This document shows positions 61,836 through 64,000 of a stretch of DNA of 64,000 bases, in pieces (positions within the stretch are counted from its first letter, which is position 1; every line of letters starts with the position of its first letter). The position numbers and the translations under genes were made by a program. The DNA is from Progne subis subis. Taxonomy: Eukaryota > Chordata > Aves > Passeriformes > Hirundinidae. Below the pieces are notes generated by a model. It saw only the letters and a program-made list of their open reading frames with translations, was not told the origin of the DNA and ran no database searches. The stretch spans positions 4,847,036-4,911,035 of the forward strand of contig JAKJHU010000036.1 in NCBI GenBank assembly GCA_022316685.1, read 5' to 3'.

Positions 61836-61962
61836 TTTACATAGCTGAGGCATGTAATATATTTCCATGCTTTCCAGGAAAGAAAAGAAATTGCAATTAC
61901 AAGGTTTAAAGTTTGGTATTATTTACAGCTCTTATAACTAGTCCCATTTGCTTTACCTTTAT

Positions 61963-62056
61963 TGTTATGTTATGTTATGTTATGTTATGTTATGTTATGT
62001 TATGTTATGTTATGTTATGTTATGTTATGTTATGTTGTTATGTTATATTATGTTAT
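61963..62056 (+). repeat. (ATGTT)n pentanucleotide repeat
   Basis: About 94 bases of TGTTA units. Roughly fifteen are perfect, then there is a GTTGTTATGTTATATTATG interruption and a final unit. On the gene strand the unit is AACAT. Confidence 0.95.
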
Positions 62057-64000
62057 GGGAATTTTTATTCCTATTTAGTAAACTTTTTAGTTTTTAAAGG
62101 AGAAGCTAAAATCTTGCGGCCAGTGTAGGTGTACATTTTTAGGAGAGAAGAGAGGTGCCATGTGCTCTCTGTAGGAATAAAGAAGAAAAAAATCTGTTAA
62201 CAGTGTAAAAATGCAAACTAGGACAACTGAGAAATACAAAAGAAAAATACCAGCTTTGCAAGGTTTTACTCACCAAGGCTAGTCTTTGCTTTCTGTCAAG
62301 TGGATAGTCTTTAAAATTAAGGTAAATATCAAAGAGATTATATGCCTAGGCTGTTTTATCATATTTGTAGCATATATATCCCAGTCATCAAATGACATTA
62401 TAAACTATTTTGATTTGGCTTTTATGGCTATTGTTTATCACATTTCATGGGAACTTCACAGTGCAAATGTATTGTGGTATACCATCTACTGTGAAATGTG
62501 CTATTTATGATGCAGGACACACTGGCTTTAATATAAAAAGCCTTTTTCATCATAGAACTTGTTGATGATATCATGAATGAACTTAAAAAAAAGTGATTCT
62601 GAGGCCTCTAGGGTTACCGTCTTATGACATGTACAGTGACAAGGAACTTCTGAGAGTTTCTGAGTGTCGTCAGCTTTTACAGAACTGCCTGTAAAGTAAG
62701 AACAGTTTCCCAAAAGCTTTTCAGAACCTTAAAAGCACAAAGAGGCAGTAGACTTCCCAAAGTTACTGTCATCTTCTTTCACCCACAGCACTCCAGCAGT
62801 GTGATTCATACTATCCTACCCACTCCTGAACTGTAACTAGCCAAATGAGTGTTTTCATTTACTCTTGACTACAGAATGAACAGAATAGGCCTTGCAGTCA
62901 GAATGTGCAATAATACAAACTGTCTCACACTGCAATAGCATGGCATCCTCTCTGTGCTAACACACAAATGTTATTCCCAGAAATTATGCAAAATGTCAAT
63001 GTAAGTCCCAGGTGAAGGGGGAGGAAGAGAGGAGGAAAGGAAGGAAGAATGAAGACTACAGAAATATATGAAGAATCAGTTTGTTTAAATCAAATTTTTG
63101 GCTTCAATATTAACTAATTTAAGTAGATCTGATCAATTTCTGACATCTAGGAGCTTGAAAAAGTTATCTGCACATTTGTTTTTAGCCCATTATAGAGGTT
63201 CTCCCACAAAAATACACGGCAGTAGTAGTACTTGGGGTTTCTCCTCACATTGGCAACTGGTCAGTACACTTTCTTCTGGTCACTAGATGGCAGAATGTGT
63301 GTTGACTTAGAAGCATAATTTTGCATTGACTTGAGAAGCTGTGAGTTTCATTTTCACTATAAAATTATCTCTCATATCTATATACATAATAAATGTCACT
63401 ACATTCAAAGCACTGAAGGTTTTTTGTTTTCTTCTTTATTTTTAGTTATTTTGTAGGACTGAAGATTAATAAAACTCTGACAAAACACCCCAAACTGAAT
63501 AGAACCTGAGTTGCAATTTTTTGTTTGTTTGTTTGTTTTGTTGATTTTTTAAAATTCTCCTTACAGTAAGCACTATGACAGAAATAAATCTGAGAAGTGT
63601 TCTCTTTCCTATCTCCAGCACTGCTTCACTGTAGCAGGGTACCCAAGCCCCACAAGGAAGCACTTGTTCTCTAATGCTGCATTGGCAGGACACAGAGCTT
63701 CAGGGCATTAGTGAATACCATCACTCTGCAGTACAGATTTAAACTATAGCTTTCTATGGGAACCCCTTAAAATGATAATTCCTCATGAGGCAGGCAAGTT
63801 GCCAAAAGGATAACGTAACTATTAGCTGAATTAGATTTCCATGGGAACCTCTTCTTAGTGAATGTGGAAAATGTTCTTAAAACAGCTTTTGCTTGCTTCC
63901 TACGTAGATCCTGGTCCCATAAAAAGTCCCCTTTTGGCTCTCCAAAACAGTATAGAAGAGCTTTGATCAGTTTCAAACTGAATGGAATAATTTCTTTCCC

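Larger units (their letters stand above)
57902..64000 (-). other. ADGRB3: ADGRB3 intron upstream of linker exon (partial)
   Basis: No coding exon of ADGRB3 is visible. The large CUB-domain exon would give a long open minus-strand frame and none is present, so it must be further right. Contents are a TA/CA simple repeat near 59.5 kb, an unexplained GC-richer open patch at 59.75-60.08 kb, a CR1 3' fragment at 61.65 kb, an (ATGTT)n tract at about 62.0 kb, and a purine-rich patch at 63.01-63.06 kb. The rest is unremarkable AT-rich sequence. Confidence 0.75.

Noticed and set aside
61963..62056. Possible CRISPR-like or clustered repeat array
   Set aside because: It is a contiguous pentanucleotide microsatellite without spacers, in vertebrate intronic DNA.
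57902..64000. Search for the CUB-domain exon and start codon
   Set aside because: There is no long open minus-strand frame with the expected cysteine-rich sequence; it is placed beyond the right edge.

Overview
The window is vertebrate and almost certainly avian. It is AT-rich, gene-poor intronic DNA carrying at least seven recognisable CR1 LINE copies, several with the CR1 3' end that reads like TCTATGATTCTATGA, plus avian-type solo LTRs. There is no bacterial architecture, operon, CRISPR array or complete intronless gene. I cannot name the species from sequence alone.

One protein-coding gene spans the whole window on the minus strand: ADGRB3 (BAI3, brain-specific angiogenesis inhibitor 3), an adhesion G-protein-coupled receptor. 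Ten internal coding exons can be placed to the base with GT-AG splice sites and continuous reading phase. From right to left (5' to 3' of the gene) they are: a post-CUB linker (57791-57901); thrombospondin type-1 repeats TSR1 to TSR4 (52443-52604, 45130-45294, 42075-42239, 41077-41241); a hormone-receptor-like (HormR) domain split over two exons (34344-34445, 33673-33779); and three exons of the GAIN domain (17294-17488, 10760-10828, 6310-6418). Together they give 1350 nt, or 450 codons, with no stop or frameshift. The start codon, signal peptide and CUB domain lie beyond the right edge. The rest of GAIN, the GPS cleavage site, the seven-helix domain and the cytoplasmic tail lie beyond the left edge.

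The rest is intron. Its contents are CR1 copies in both orientations (2.3-4.0, 6.9, 18.4, 26.1, 27.3, 41.7, 48.6 and 61.7 kb), a solo LTR with a perfect 6-bp target-site duplication nested inside a CR1 (2578-2966), a probable long LTR (19.9-21.4 kb), a possible LTR fragment (38.5 kb), simple repeats and several long A or T homopolymers. The exons encode the ligand-binding stalk of a synaptic receptor whose reported ectodomain ligands are C1q-like proteins.

The points most worth a second look are: the TSR3 exon sitting in a sharp CpG-rich island unlike its sister exons; the run of six consecutive phase 1-1 exons, three of which have weak splice donors; the nested LTR-in-CR1; and an unexplained open, GC-richer patch at 59.75-60.08 kb. 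I found no evidence of a novel multi-gene system.
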